Positions 1-5,932 of a stretch of DNA of 9,426 bases are shown in pieces. This stretch comes from Pseudomonadota bacterium (lineage in GTDB: Bacteria; Pseudomonadota; Gammaproteobacteria; JAKAQQ01), in NCBI GenBank assembly GCA_021819635.1, contig JAKAQQ010000012.1:1-9426 (forward strand). The letters are read 5' to 3'. The translations under genes and the position numbers were made by a program. The number at the start of each line of letters is the position of its first letter. Position 1 is the first letter of the stretch. Under the pieces are notes generated by a model. The model saw only the letters and a list, made by a program, of their open reading frames with translations, was not told the DNA's origin and made no database searches.

Positions 1-430
1 TTCCGAGGCTCACCACGACCCGCCAGAAAGCACGCCAAAACATCAAGTTGCACGGACACCCGCAGAAGCAGAGGGCTTAACCGAGCGCCATTCATCTCGG
101 GTGATCAGTACGCGTGCGTCGCACCCTGCCGTCCGAAGGCCTCCTTCACCATCAAGCCCGAGGCCGTCAGCGCCGCCGTTTTCCCGCTCGCAGGCGCCGG
201 ACTGTCACCGTGCCACGGGAACACAGGAAGACCCTTCGGTCAAAACAGCGGCCGAGCCCCGTGACACTTTGCCCGCACGGGGCGTGCCCGGGCGAGGCCA
301 CCGCACGGCTCTTGACATTGCAAACATGGCACTCGTACAAGGATGCCAACCGTCGAAAGAGATTTCTCACGTCACCGCCCTCGGCGGGCGCCGGGGGCTC
401 CGGTCGGCCGCCGCGATCTCGTTTGCAGAC
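1..430. other. No supported gene (left flank of the Fic gene)
   Basis: I see no convincing gene here. Reading frames are open on both strands, but they overlap each other and none matches a family I recognise. A plus-strand frame is open from the left edge to a stop at 262-264. A minus-strand frame with no good start runs from about 239 down to a stop at 105-107 and ends in a tail reading MVKEAFGRQGATHAY, which could be the remnant of a broken gene. A minus-strand ATG at 41-43 begins a short hydrophobic peptide that runs off the window, but it has no ribosome binding site. Two GC-rich imperfect hairpins lie at 271-293 and about 380-402. Neither is followed by a T-run in either direction, so I do not call a terminator for the Fic gene. 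Confidence 0.4.
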
Positions 431-1825
431 TCAATGCCTGGCTACGCCTGCGGGATTTGTCGCCCAGACCTTCTGCCATGCCTCAAATTCAGAAGGCTTG
501 ATCTGGTAACGTGCAAAATTCCCTTCGTGAAGGCTCAGGAGTTCGTCCTCGGCCACCTCCCTGAAGCGATCGCGCTCGTGCGGGTCGATATGCTCCCGCG
601 TCCAAGCCGCAACGCAAGCGGCGGCGGATTGGCGATCCATGCGGTCGCGTATGACGTCGCCGATGATTTCACGCAGAGCCGCGCGGTGACGTAATCGGAA
701 AGGATCGGGTTCGCCAAGCGATTGCCGGACGGCGGCATAACGGGCGGCCGAACGCTCACAGGCCCAGATGAATACATCTTTGAGAAGATCGATCTTGTGA
801 AGCTCGTACACGCCGAGCATGGCCTCGGTATAGATCGAGCGTGGAACCTCGGCAAACGACAGAGGAGAGAGATTGCCTTTGATCAGCGGAATATTCGCGG
901 CGAGACGGGAGACGCGCTTGTTCACGTCCTCAAACGGCTGCACGTACGGCAGTTGCACCATGACAAAAAACGCCTGCTCGTACGGGTCGGAAATGGCGGC
1001 GGAGGTCGCCAAGATCTGATCGAAGCATTCCTCGATAAGCTGCGGAGCTTCGGGCGGATGGAAGGTCGAGCGCTCGATGCCTACGGCGATGCGCCGAAGT
1101 CTCCCGGCGGCCGTGGGGTCGCCCAGGAGGTTGTTCGCCAGAAACGCATGAAGATTGAGGATGGCGTAGCGATTGAATCCAATGTCCTCCGCCGCGGTGA
1201 CAAGAAACTCGATGGCGTCTTTATGATTGAGGATCATCTGCGCATCAAGCGGCCCCTTGCCGGACGCCTCTTCTCCAAACTCGAGGAGCCGCCGGGTATC
1301 AAGGAGCGAGTAGGTGTTGCCTTCGAGTCGGCTTGAGTTCCACGAAAGGTCGATGAGCAGGCGGTTCAGAATCTGCCTGGCGTAAGTTCCCGCCGGCCGG
1401 TCCCCGGTCGCCGGCCGACCGACATCCAGAAGATGCGCGCGCTCTGTCCGCGAAAGATAGGAACTGTCATTGGGACGGTAGGAATCGAGAAAGGTGCGAT
1501 CGTACCCCACAGGTTTTCGAGCTGTGAGCGGTTGACGAAGATGCTTCAGGATTTCCACGGAGGCGTGGGAAAGCGGGACAGGCGCCTCGCCGGAAGCGGC
1601 GGGGGCAGCTTCCGGCGACGTCGGAAGACCGTACCTGGCCCAGCGCCCCGAGCTCCTCTGCGTCAGCCGTTTTTCATCAACCAAGCGCTTCAGGCGATAC
1701 TGAAGGGTTCGGAGGGGAATGGTGGACCTCAGAGCATCGGCGATCTGCCGAGCCGTCGCACCGTCCGGGTAAGGACGTACGGCAACTTCGATGGCTTTCC
1801 ATTCCTCTTCAGGTGGGTACGCCAT
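431..1825 (-). CDS. Winged-helix/Fic-domain protein with degenerate Fic motif
   Basis: 464 aa from ATG 1825. Residues about 8-65 look like a winged helix-turn-helix (ATARQIADALR, then a basic recognition-helix region RTLQYRLKRLVDEKRL), followed by a Pro/Ala linker and a Fic domain from about 145 to 355. An N-terminal inhibitory motif of the (S/T)xxxE(G/N) type is visible as S164-SRL-E168-G169-N170. The active-site loop reads QPFEDVNKRVSR at 296-307. Compared with the family consensus HxFx(D/E)GNGRxxR, the catalytic His is Gln296 and the two Gly are Val301 and Lys303, while Phe, Asp, Asn302, Arg304 and Arg307 remain. Canonical Fic proteins transfer AMP or another phosphate-containing group to a hydroxyl; without the His this one may not, and the wHTH points to a DNA-binding regulator. 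ATG 1825 (or 1828) has AAGGA just upstream. An in-frame TTG at 1864 would place the operator repeats inside the gene and is less likely. The gene stands alone and is less G+C-rich than its neighbours. Identity as a Fic-fold protein is firm; function is not. Confidence 0.9.
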   Translation of the reverse strand: MAYPPEEEWKAIEVAVRPYPDGATARQIADALRSTIPLRTLQYRLKRLVDEKRLTQRSSGRWARYGLPTSPEAAPAASGEAPVPLSHASVEILKHLRQPLTARKPVGYDRTFLDSYRPNDSSYLSRTERAHLLDVGRPATGDRPAGTYARQILNRLLIDLSWNSSRLEGNTYSLLDTRRLLEFGEEASGKGPLDAQMILNHKDAIEFLVTAAEDIGFNRYAILNLHAFLANNLLGDPTAAGRLRRIAVGIERSTFHPPEAPQLIEECFDQILATSAAISDPYEQAFFVMVQLPYVQPFEDVNKRVSRLAANIPLIKGNLSPLSFAEVPRSIYTEAMLGVYELHKIDLLKDVFIWACERSAARYAAVRQSLGEPDPFRLRHRAALREIIGDVIRDRMDRQSAAACVAAWTREHIDPHERDRFREVAEDELLSLHEGNFARYQIKPSEFEAWQKVWATNPAGVARH

Positions 1826-1837
1826 CATCCGATCCTT

Positions 1838-1907
1838 TATTGCGCATAGAGCGTCTACGCGCAATTAAAGCACACGTACGCGCAAGATGAAACCTCTATG
1901 CGCAATA
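1838..1907 (-). promoter_or_regulatory. Operator array of four TAYGCGCAA elements before the Fic gene
   Basis: Four copies of one 9-mer are seen. TTGCGCATA lies at 1840-1848 (inverted), TACGCGCAA at 1856-1864, TACGCGCAA at 1877-1885 and TATGCGCAA at 1897-1905. Their GCGC cores begin at 1842, 1859, 1880 and 1900, so the three direct copies are spaced 21 and 20 bp apart, close to two helical turns. The outer two extend into a perfect 14-bp inverted repeat, TATTGCGCATAGAG (1838-1851) and CTCTATGCGCAATA (1894-1907). The array begins 12 bp upstream of the Fic start codon and surrounds its candidate -10 box. The repeats are directly visible. That they are bound by the winged helix of the Fic protein, giving autoregulation, is inference. 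Confidence 0.75.
1864..1869 (-). promoter_or_regulatory. Candidate extended -10 box of the Fic gene
   Basis: Read on the minus strand, this is TTTAAT preceded by TGC, which resembles an extended -10 element (TGnTATAAT). No good -35 hexamer lies 16-18 bp upstream. Transcription would start near 1857 and give a leader of about 30 nt. The box sits between two of the TAYGCGCAA copies, so a protein bound to them would block RNA polymerase. Confidence 0.4.
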
Positions 1908-1910
1908 GGC

Positions 1911-2282
1911 AGCACCCATCCGTGATTCAAGAGGATTCGTCACCGTCGCCATGCCCAAGAGATACTTTAACAAAAACAGCTCGTTGCGAATCCAAAGTGC
2001 GCTGGTCTGGAAGGAGTCGAGCTTGCCCTCGATCGGGAAGGTCACGGGACGAAGGCCGAGAGCCGGCCGTCGCCTAGGCCCTGCGCTTGGCGGTCGGGAA
2101 GGGTCCTTTCCCGCTTCGGGAAAGCCGTTCGGGACTCGCCGTTCGCGCCAGGGCGACGAGGCCATCGCGGTGCGAAGGACGAGGCGCGTGACGTTGACTG
2201 TGGTGTGGGCGGTTTCAGGGTTTGCCCGGTTTTCCACCAGCTCCGAAGTGACGAAAGGAGATTCCGCCCCCCGCCGGGCGAG
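1911..2282. other. Gene-free stretch between the Fic operator and the methyltransferase
   Basis: No convincing gene is visible. Overlapping frames on both strands encode low-complexity Arg/Pro/Ser-rich sequence without recognisable motifs or good ribosome binding sites, as expected of non-coding G+C-rich DNA. The stretch contains the perfect hairpin at 2106-2124 listed separately. A weaker GC-rich fold lies at about 2265-2280, just past the methyltransferase stop, and lacks a T-tract. It may hold decayed sequence left by an insertion next to the Fic gene, but nothing identifies it. Confidence 0.45.
2106..2124. repeat. Perfect small hairpin (8-bp stem, 3-nt loop)
   Basis: CTTTCCCG (2106-2113), loop CTT, then CGGGAAAG (2117-2124). 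The arms pair perfectly. It lies about 160 bp downstream of the methyltransferase stop. Neither strand has a T-run after the stem, so it is not a typical intrinsic terminator. Related CGGGAA or CGGGA strings occur on both sides, at about 2095 and 2129, so it may belong to a small cluster of short repeats. Confidence 0.5.
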
Positions 2283-3320
2283 TCAGGCACGCGCGTCCGC
2301 GCACGGGGCGCGGGCCACCACGGTCAGAGATTCGCCGGCCGTGACCTCGGTACGCGCGTGACGCACCGCACGAAGGGCGGCGCGACGCGACGGCCCGCGC
2401 AGCACGGGTTTTCGCCCGCCCGTGCCTTGCCCGCGGCGTATCGCCAGACTGTGGCGAAACATCTCGACGGCGTCGAGCGCGGGAGGCAGGAAACGCACCT
2501 CTTCGAACCCGGCCCGCTCGCAGACCCGGCGGAGCGCTTCGGGCGTGAAGAGCGTGAGGTGACGGGGTGGCTCGAGACCCCGCCAATCCCTTCCCCAGAA
2601 GGCGTGCCCGTCGCCGGCGAGGTTGGGCGTCTGGATCCAGAGCCGTCCCCCGGGGCGAAGAGCCTCGCGGCAATGGATCAGGAACGCCAGGGGATCGTGG
2701 ACGTGCTCGATCACGTGACAGGCGGTGACGTGCTCGAAGCGGCCCGGAGGGATCTCCGGGCACGGAAGGGTTCCCCTGTAGACCCGTTGCCCGCACGCGC
2801 GCGCGGCCTCCACCGCAAGGGGATCGGGCTCGCAACCTTCGGCCTCGTAGCCGAGGAGCCCGGCCAAACGAAGGAACGACCCGTTGCCGCACCCGACATC
2901 CAGAAGGAGGGTGCCCGGCACGGAGGGCGGGGGGAGATGACGCACGAGATCTTGCAGACGCCGTCGCCAGCGCTCGCTTCCAAGACGAAGGGCAAGAAAA
3001 CGGGGCCAGGCCGGGGAGAGCCGGTGGCCGAGGGTGGCGTTGAGAAAACCGCGGGCGCGCCTCTCCTTGAGCGCGCGAAACGGCCCGTGGCGGACGAGAC
3101 GCACCGGCCCTCCGGGGGAGGCGTGGGTCTGGTAACGGCCGTAGGCGCGGCCAATACTCTCGCGCGTCGGGCGCGGATCGAGCCACCCCGCCCCGCAGGA
3201 CGCACAGGACCAGAGCGCCCAGGCTCCCGGGACCGCGTACAGGCGATCTTCCAGTCCCTCGTGCAGAAGCGACCGTTCCCTCCCTTGGCAGAGAGGGCAC
3301 GCATCCACCGATTCAAGCAT
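2283..3320 (-). CDS. Class I SAM-dependent methyltransferase with N-terminal zinc ribbon
   Basis: 345 aa from ATG 3320. The N-terminus carries two CxxC pairs (C8-C11 and C39-C42), a likely zinc-binding ribbon common in methyltransferases found near glycan and surface-polysaccharide genes. The Rossmann-type methyltransferase core follows: motif I LLLDVGCGNGSFL at 138-150, an acidic residue for the SAM ribose at E164 (GCEPDP), ACHVIEHVHDP at 200-210, and LRPGGRLWIQTPN at 221-233. The end, ESLTVVARAP, is typical of this family. The open frame continues upstream to 3518, but that extension is Arg-rich without family features and would overlap the divergent promoter, so I start at the methionine just before the first CxxC. 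The gene stands alone and its acceptor substrate is unknown. There are no membrane segments, so it is cytoplasmic. Confidence 0.88.
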   Translation of the reverse strand: MLESVDACPLCQGRERSLLHEGLEDRLYAVPGAWALWSCASCGAGWLDPRPTRESIGRAYGRYQTHASPGGPVRLVRHGPFRALKERRARGFLNATLGHRLSPAWPRFLALRLGSERWRRRLQDLVRHLPPPSVPGTLLLDVGCGNGSFLRLAGLLGYEAEGCEPDPLAVEAARACGQRVYRGTLPCPEIPPGRFEHVTACHVIEHVHDPLAFLIHCREALRPGGRLWIQTPNLAGDGHAFWGRDWRGLEPPRHLTLFTPEALRRVCERAGFEEVRFLPPALDAVEMFRHSLAIRRGQGTGGRKPVLRGPSRRAALRAVRHARTEVTAGESLTVVARAPCADARA

Positions 3321-3404
3321 CCCGGGATCCCATCCCGCGACCGACAGCGAAGCAGCACCCGCCCGAGACAAGACTGGAACCCGGCCTTTCGTGAACTTGT
3401 GGAT

Positions 3405-3432
3405 ATTGTAGTAGACACAAACCCCTTGTCTC
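3405..3432 (-). promoter_or_regulatory. Possible promoter of the methyltransferase gene
   Basis: Read on the minus strand, TACAAT (3405-3410) matches the -10 consensus at 5 of 6 positions. It is preceded at 16 bp by GAGACA (3427-3432), a 4 of 6 match to TTGACA. This would give a leader of about 75 nt before ATG 3320. The match is modest. The local A+T enrichment in an otherwise G+C-rich region supports it. Confidence 0.35.
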
Positions 3433-3484
3433 CGCGATCGCGCTCTCGGGACCCGCAGCACCGAACCACCGCCCCTCTCTTCCC

Positions 3485-3490
3485 TATAAT
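3485..3490 (+). promoter_or_regulatory. -10 box of the universal stress protein gene
   Basis: A perfect TATAAT lies 26 bp before the ATG at 3517, in an otherwise G+C-rich region. No recognisable sigma-70 -35 hexamer sits 16-18 bp upstream. Transcription would start near 3497, leaving a leader of only about 20 nt. The only purine-rich stretch, GGGAG (3494-3498), is 18 nt from the start codon, too far for a normal Shine-Dalgarno. Confidence 0.5.
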
Positions 3491-3516
3491 GACGGGAGTT
3501 TCCCGCGCGCCCCCGC

Positions 3517-3996
3517 ATGTCCCCCTACCGCAAAATCCTTCTGGCGTACGACGGAACCGCGGAAAGCGCGCTGGCGCTCCGCGAGGCCGCCGAACTCGCC
3601 AAGCAGAGCGGCGCCCAAACCTACCTTCTGGCCGTCCTCAGCATTTCTCCGACACTTATGGGCGTCGAAGGGGTAGGCGGCGGCACGCTCGTCTCGACGG
3701 AGCTTCAGCGTTTTCAGGCCGTTCTTGAGCAGGGGGTCCGCTACCTCAAGGACCGGGGGGTTGAGGCCGAAGGCCATCTTGTCCACGGCCCTCCGCCCGA
3801 GGAGATCGTGCGCGCGGCCGAGGCCTTCGGCGCCAACCTCGTGATCCTCGGTTACCACCGGCGCAAGGGCATGGCCAAGTGGTGGCATACCCCGACGTCG
3901 AGCCAAATCATCGATCGGCTTCCCTGCAGCCTCCTTGTCGCGATCACCCGCGAGCAAGAGTCTGCGTCCCCCGTAGCCGGGGACCGCCCCGCGTGA
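3517..3996 (+). CDS. Universal stress protein (UspA family)
   Basis: 159 aa, a single Usp domain of usual length. It begins YRKILLAYDGTAES, with Asp12 at the position that contacts the adenine nucleotide in ATP-binding members. Residues about 108-142 form the nucleotide loop and last strand (NLVILGYHRRKG, then PCSLLVA at 136-142). The canonical motif is Gx2Gx9G(S/T). Here the Gly-rich loop is GYHRRKG and the final G-S/T is replaced around T125-P126 (WWHTPTSS), so this copy probably binds ATP poorly or not at all. Usp proteins are cytoplasmic dimers produced under starvation or stress; the exact role is unknown. It is followed after 11 bp by the MAPEG gene, suggesting co-transcription from the TATAAT at 3485. 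Confidence 0.9.
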   Translation: MSPYRKILLAYDGTAESALALREAAELAKQSGAQTYLLAVLSISPTLMGVEGVGGGTLVSTELQRFQAVLEQGVRYLKDRGVEAEGHLVHGPPPEEIVRAAEAFGANLVILGYHRRKGMAKWWHTPTSSQIIDRLPCSLLVAITREQESASPVAGDRPA

Positions 3997-4007
3997 AGAG
4001 TTTCACA

Positions 4008-4418
4008 ATGCTCCCGCTTTTGCCCGGACTTGTCGTGGCCGGTTTCTACGCGGCCGTCCTCGCTCTCCTCACCCTCGTCCTGGCGATGCGCGTCACTTGG
4101 CTGCGCCGACGGTACCGCGTGAGTCTCGGAAGCGGGGGGCACGAGGACTTGGTCCGTGCCATCCGCGCCCACGGCAACGCCACGGAATACATCCCGCTCG
4201 GACTCCTCCTCCTCACGATCAACGCCTTGGCCGGGAGCCCCCCCTTGGCCCTCGAACTCGCGGGGGCGCTTCTCTTTCTCGGACGGTTTGCCCATGCCTA
4301 CGGTCTGAGCCAAAGCAGCACGCGCAGCCTCGGACGCTTCTGGGGCACGGCGGGGACTTGGGCGAGCTATCTCGTGATGGCGGGGATGCTCCTCGTCGCG
4401 GTCTACACGCGGGGCTGA
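4008..4418 (+). CDS. MAPEG-family integral membrane protein
   Basis: 136 aa with about four hydrophobic segments (roughly 5-27, 60-76, 80-97 and 116-133), matching the four-helix MAPEG fold of membrane glutathione-metabolism proteins and the bacterial YecN-like group. The family signature after the first helix is present as R53-AHGN-ATE60-YIPLGLLLL. I chose ATG 4008, which has GAAGAG at 3995-4000 with a 7-nt spacer. The frame is open further upstream, but that part overlaps the stress-protein gene and is not hydrophobic. It is probably the second gene of the usp unit. Bacterial members mostly lack a tested function, and a glutathione-linked detoxification role is only suggested by the family. 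Its stop is 3 bp from the stop of the convergent mlaB. Confidence 0.88.
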   Translation: MLPLLPGLVVAGFYAAVLALLTLVLAMRVTWLRRRYRVSLGSGGHEDLVRAIRAHGNATEYIPLGLLLLTINALAGSPPLALELAGALLFLGRFAHAYGLSQSSTRSLGRFWGTAGTWASYLVMAGMLLVAVYTRG

Positions 4419-4421
4419 ACC

Positions 4422-4760
4422 CTACACCGGCGTCCCAGCCGAGGCCCGTTCAAAAAGATCGCCGATGCCCGAGAGACGGGCGAGGGCCGCAAGGGCTTGA
4501 GGGGCGCCAAGATACACCAGGTCGTGCCCGCGGGCGCGTGCCCAACCTCTCCAAGCGACCAGAACGGCCAGGGCGGAGGAATCCACCCGTTCCAATCCCG
4601 AGAGGTCAAGGCGAATATCCGCGTTCCGCGGTCGGGTCGACCAGCGTTTCCGCCCGGCCTCAAGCACCACGGGCGCGGAGTCACTGTCGAGCGCGCCGGA
4701 CAGGGCATCCACCCCGTCCGCGCGCTCCGTAAAGACGGCGGCGCCCGGGCGCGCGCTCAA
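4422..4760 (-). CDS. mlaB: MlaB: STAS-domain subunit of the phospholipid ABC transporter
   Basis: 112 aa. The second half is a recognisable STAS domain: LDLSGLERVDSSALAVLV at 51-68, with Ser61/Ser62 at the conserved Ser/Thr position, then GHDLVYLGAP and LARLSGIGDLF. In the Mla system this small cytoplasmic subunit binds the MlaF ATPase and is needed for its stability and activity. The start is a TTG at 4760 that overlaps the mlaC stop (TTGA, 4757-4760). GGGGGAAG (4767-4774) sits 6 nt upstream, so translation is probably coupled to mlaC. It is the last gene of the operon. The N-terminal 45 residues are divergent and Arg/Asp-rich. Position and the STAS core make the identity secure despite low complexity. 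Confidence 0.88.
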   Translation of the reverse strand: MSARPGAAVFTERADGVDALSGALDSDSAPVVLEAGRKRWSTRPRNADIRLDLSGLERVDSSALAVLVAWRGWARARGHDLVYLGAPQALAALARLSGIGDLFERASAGTPV

Positions 4761-5431
4761 CGACCGCTTCCCCCGTGGGAGCGGACAACCACGGGGACGG
4801 CGTGTTCTTTGCGAAGCGTCGCCTGGAGCTTTGCGACGAGAGCCGGAATTCCGCCCGAAGCCAAGACGGGAGCAAACTGCTGCCGGTAACTCATCACGTA
4901 CGAAACTCCCTCCACACTCACGTCGAACACCTTCCAGCCCCGAGGGGTGTGCACCATCGAGTAATTGACGGCCACCTTTTTCCCCGAGGGTCGGGTGACG
5001 TGCGTGCGCACAAGCGCGTAGCGCGCGGCGAGCCCTCCGCGGTAGGGGATCACGACGACGTGCCCCCCGTGGTAGCCGCGCAGCGCGTCGGCCAGCTGGT
5101 TCACTAGGTAGACCATGAACACGTGGTCAAACCGAGCCCGCTCCGCAGGGGTGGCCGAGTGCGAATAGCGTCCGAGAACGTACGCGCCCGTCAGCGGGAT
5201 ATCGAAGTACGGAAGCACGATGCGTTCAAGCGTCATGACGGTGCGGTCGAAGCCGGGGCCGCGAAGCGTGTGGGTGTGGTAGGCCCGGTCGAGAACGGCG
5301 AGGACACGCTGGGACTGCTGCCGGACAAGGCCGCTCGGCGACGTCACGGGCGGTGCCGCAACAGGGGTGGCCCAGGCCGGCGCCGCGAAGAACATCAGCG
5401 CGAACAAGGCAATCGCGAGTCCGGAGCGCAT
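4757..5431 (-). CDS. mlaC: MlaC: periplasmic phospholipid-binding protein
   Basis: 224 aa. The N-terminus is a clear Sec signal peptide (hydrophobic 4-18, likely cleavage after APAWA at about 21). The mature protein has the MlaC/Ttg2D family pattern: an N-terminal helix with QRVLAVLDRA, VLPYFDIPLTGAYVLG at 72-87, and near the end GWKVFDVSVEGVSYVMSYRQQF at 165-186. MlaC ferries phospholipids through the periplasm between the outer-membrane MlaA complex and the inner-membrane MlaFEDB complex. GGAGG (5440-5444) lies 8 nt before the ATG. The gene starts 1 bp after the mlaD stop and its end overlaps the mlaB start. The His/Gly-rich C-terminal tail is not conserved. Confidence 0.94.
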   Translation of the reverse strand: MRSGLAIALFALMFFAAPAWATPVAAPPVTSPSGLVRQQSQRVLAVLDRAYHTHTLRGPGFDRTVMTLERIVLPYFDIPLTGAYVLGRYSHSATPAERARFDHVFMVYLVNQLADALRGYHGGHVVVIPYRGGLAARYALVRTHVTRPSGKKVAVNYSMVHTPRGWKVFDVSVEGVSYVMSYRQQFAPVLASGGIPALVAKLQATLRKEHAVPVVVRSHGGSGR

Positions 5432-5432
5432 G

Positions 5433-5906
5433 TCAGGATCCTCCGCCCTTGTGGGGCTGGTTGGCCAGGAACTTTCCGATCAGTTTCTCAAGGATCACCG
5501 CCGATTGGGTGAAGCGGATGGTGCTTCCCTGATGGAGGTAGGTGGGGGCCCCTCCGGGACTCAGACCGACGTACTGCTCGCCCAGCACGCCCTGGGTCAG
5601 GATCGAAGCGGTGGAGTCGCTCGGAATACGATTGTCCTTCTTCAAAAGCGCCATGCGGGCGCAGGCCTCGTAACGCTTGAAGCTGTAGTCGATCGCGGTC
5701 ACCCGTCCCACCGTCACCCCGCCGATCCGTACCGGGGCCCCGACATGGAGCCCGCCCACGTTGCCAAAGCAGGCGCGCACGACGTAGGTCCCCGACCCAC
5801 CAACGTTACGGTAATTGGTGGCCTCCGTGGCCAAGTAGAAAAGCGCGGCGATCCCGAGAAGCAGGAAGACACCGGTCGTAAACTCGAGCGTGCGGTTGGG
5901 GCGCAT
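5433..5906 (-). CDS. mlaD: MlaD: MCE-domain membrane-anchored lipid-binding protein
   Basis: 157 aa from ATG 5906, which has GGAG (5915-5918) 8 nt upstream. The frame is open much further upstream, but that part overlaps mlaE and is not family-like. A single N-terminal transmembrane helix spans about 9-27 (FTTGVFLLLGIAALFYL). One MCE domain follows at about 39-117, with the typical NVGGLHVGAPVRIGGVTVGRV and VLGEQYVGLSPGG. In the known complex six copies form a periplasmic ring on MlaE and create a hydrophobic path for phospholipids. The C-terminal region after 130 (SAVILEKLIGKFL) fits the family's amphipathic helix. It is slightly shorter than the E. coli protein. It sits between mlaE (26 bp) and mlaC (1 bp). 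Confidence 0.95.
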   Translation of the reverse strand: MRPNRTLEFTTGVFLLLGIAALFYLATEATNYRNVGGSGTYVVRACFGNVGGLHVGAPVRIGGVTVGRVTAIDYSFKRYEACARMALLKKDNRIPSDSTASILTQGVLGEQYVGLSPGGAPTYLHQGSTIRFTQSAVILEKLIGKFLANQPHKGGGS

Positions 5907-5932
5907 CGGAAGGACTCCGGAGCCGTCGCGGC

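Noticed and set aside
271..293. GC-rich hairpin as terminator of the Fic gene
   Set aside because: It lies about 140 bp past the stop, the stem is imperfect, and no T-run follows on the minus strand.
722..1336. Plus-strand open frame opposite the Fic gene
   Set aside because: It has no motif and no ribosome site. The Fic domain motifs are on the other strand.
1826..1864. Longer Fic start at TTG 1864
   Set aside because: It lies inside the operator repeats and has no ribosome site, whereas ATG 1825 has AAGGA at proper spacing.
1838..1907. CRISPR or toxin-antitoxin arrangement suggested by the repeats and the Fic gene
   Set aside because: Repeats are 9-14 bp with spacers too short for CRISPR. 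No small antitoxin gene adjoins the Fic gene, and its catalytic His is missing, so a FicT/Doc-type toxin is unlikely.
1951..2361. Plus-strand open frame of 136 codons between the Fic and methyltransferase genes
   Set aside because: Arg/Ser-rich, no family features. It overlaps the 3' end of the methyltransferase gene and competing minus-strand frames are equally open.
2205..3728. Long plus-strand open frame of 507 codons opposite the methyltransferase
   Set aside because: It is an Arg/Pro/Gly-rich antisense shadow in G+C-rich DNA with no family motif. The minus strand has complete methyltransferase motifs.
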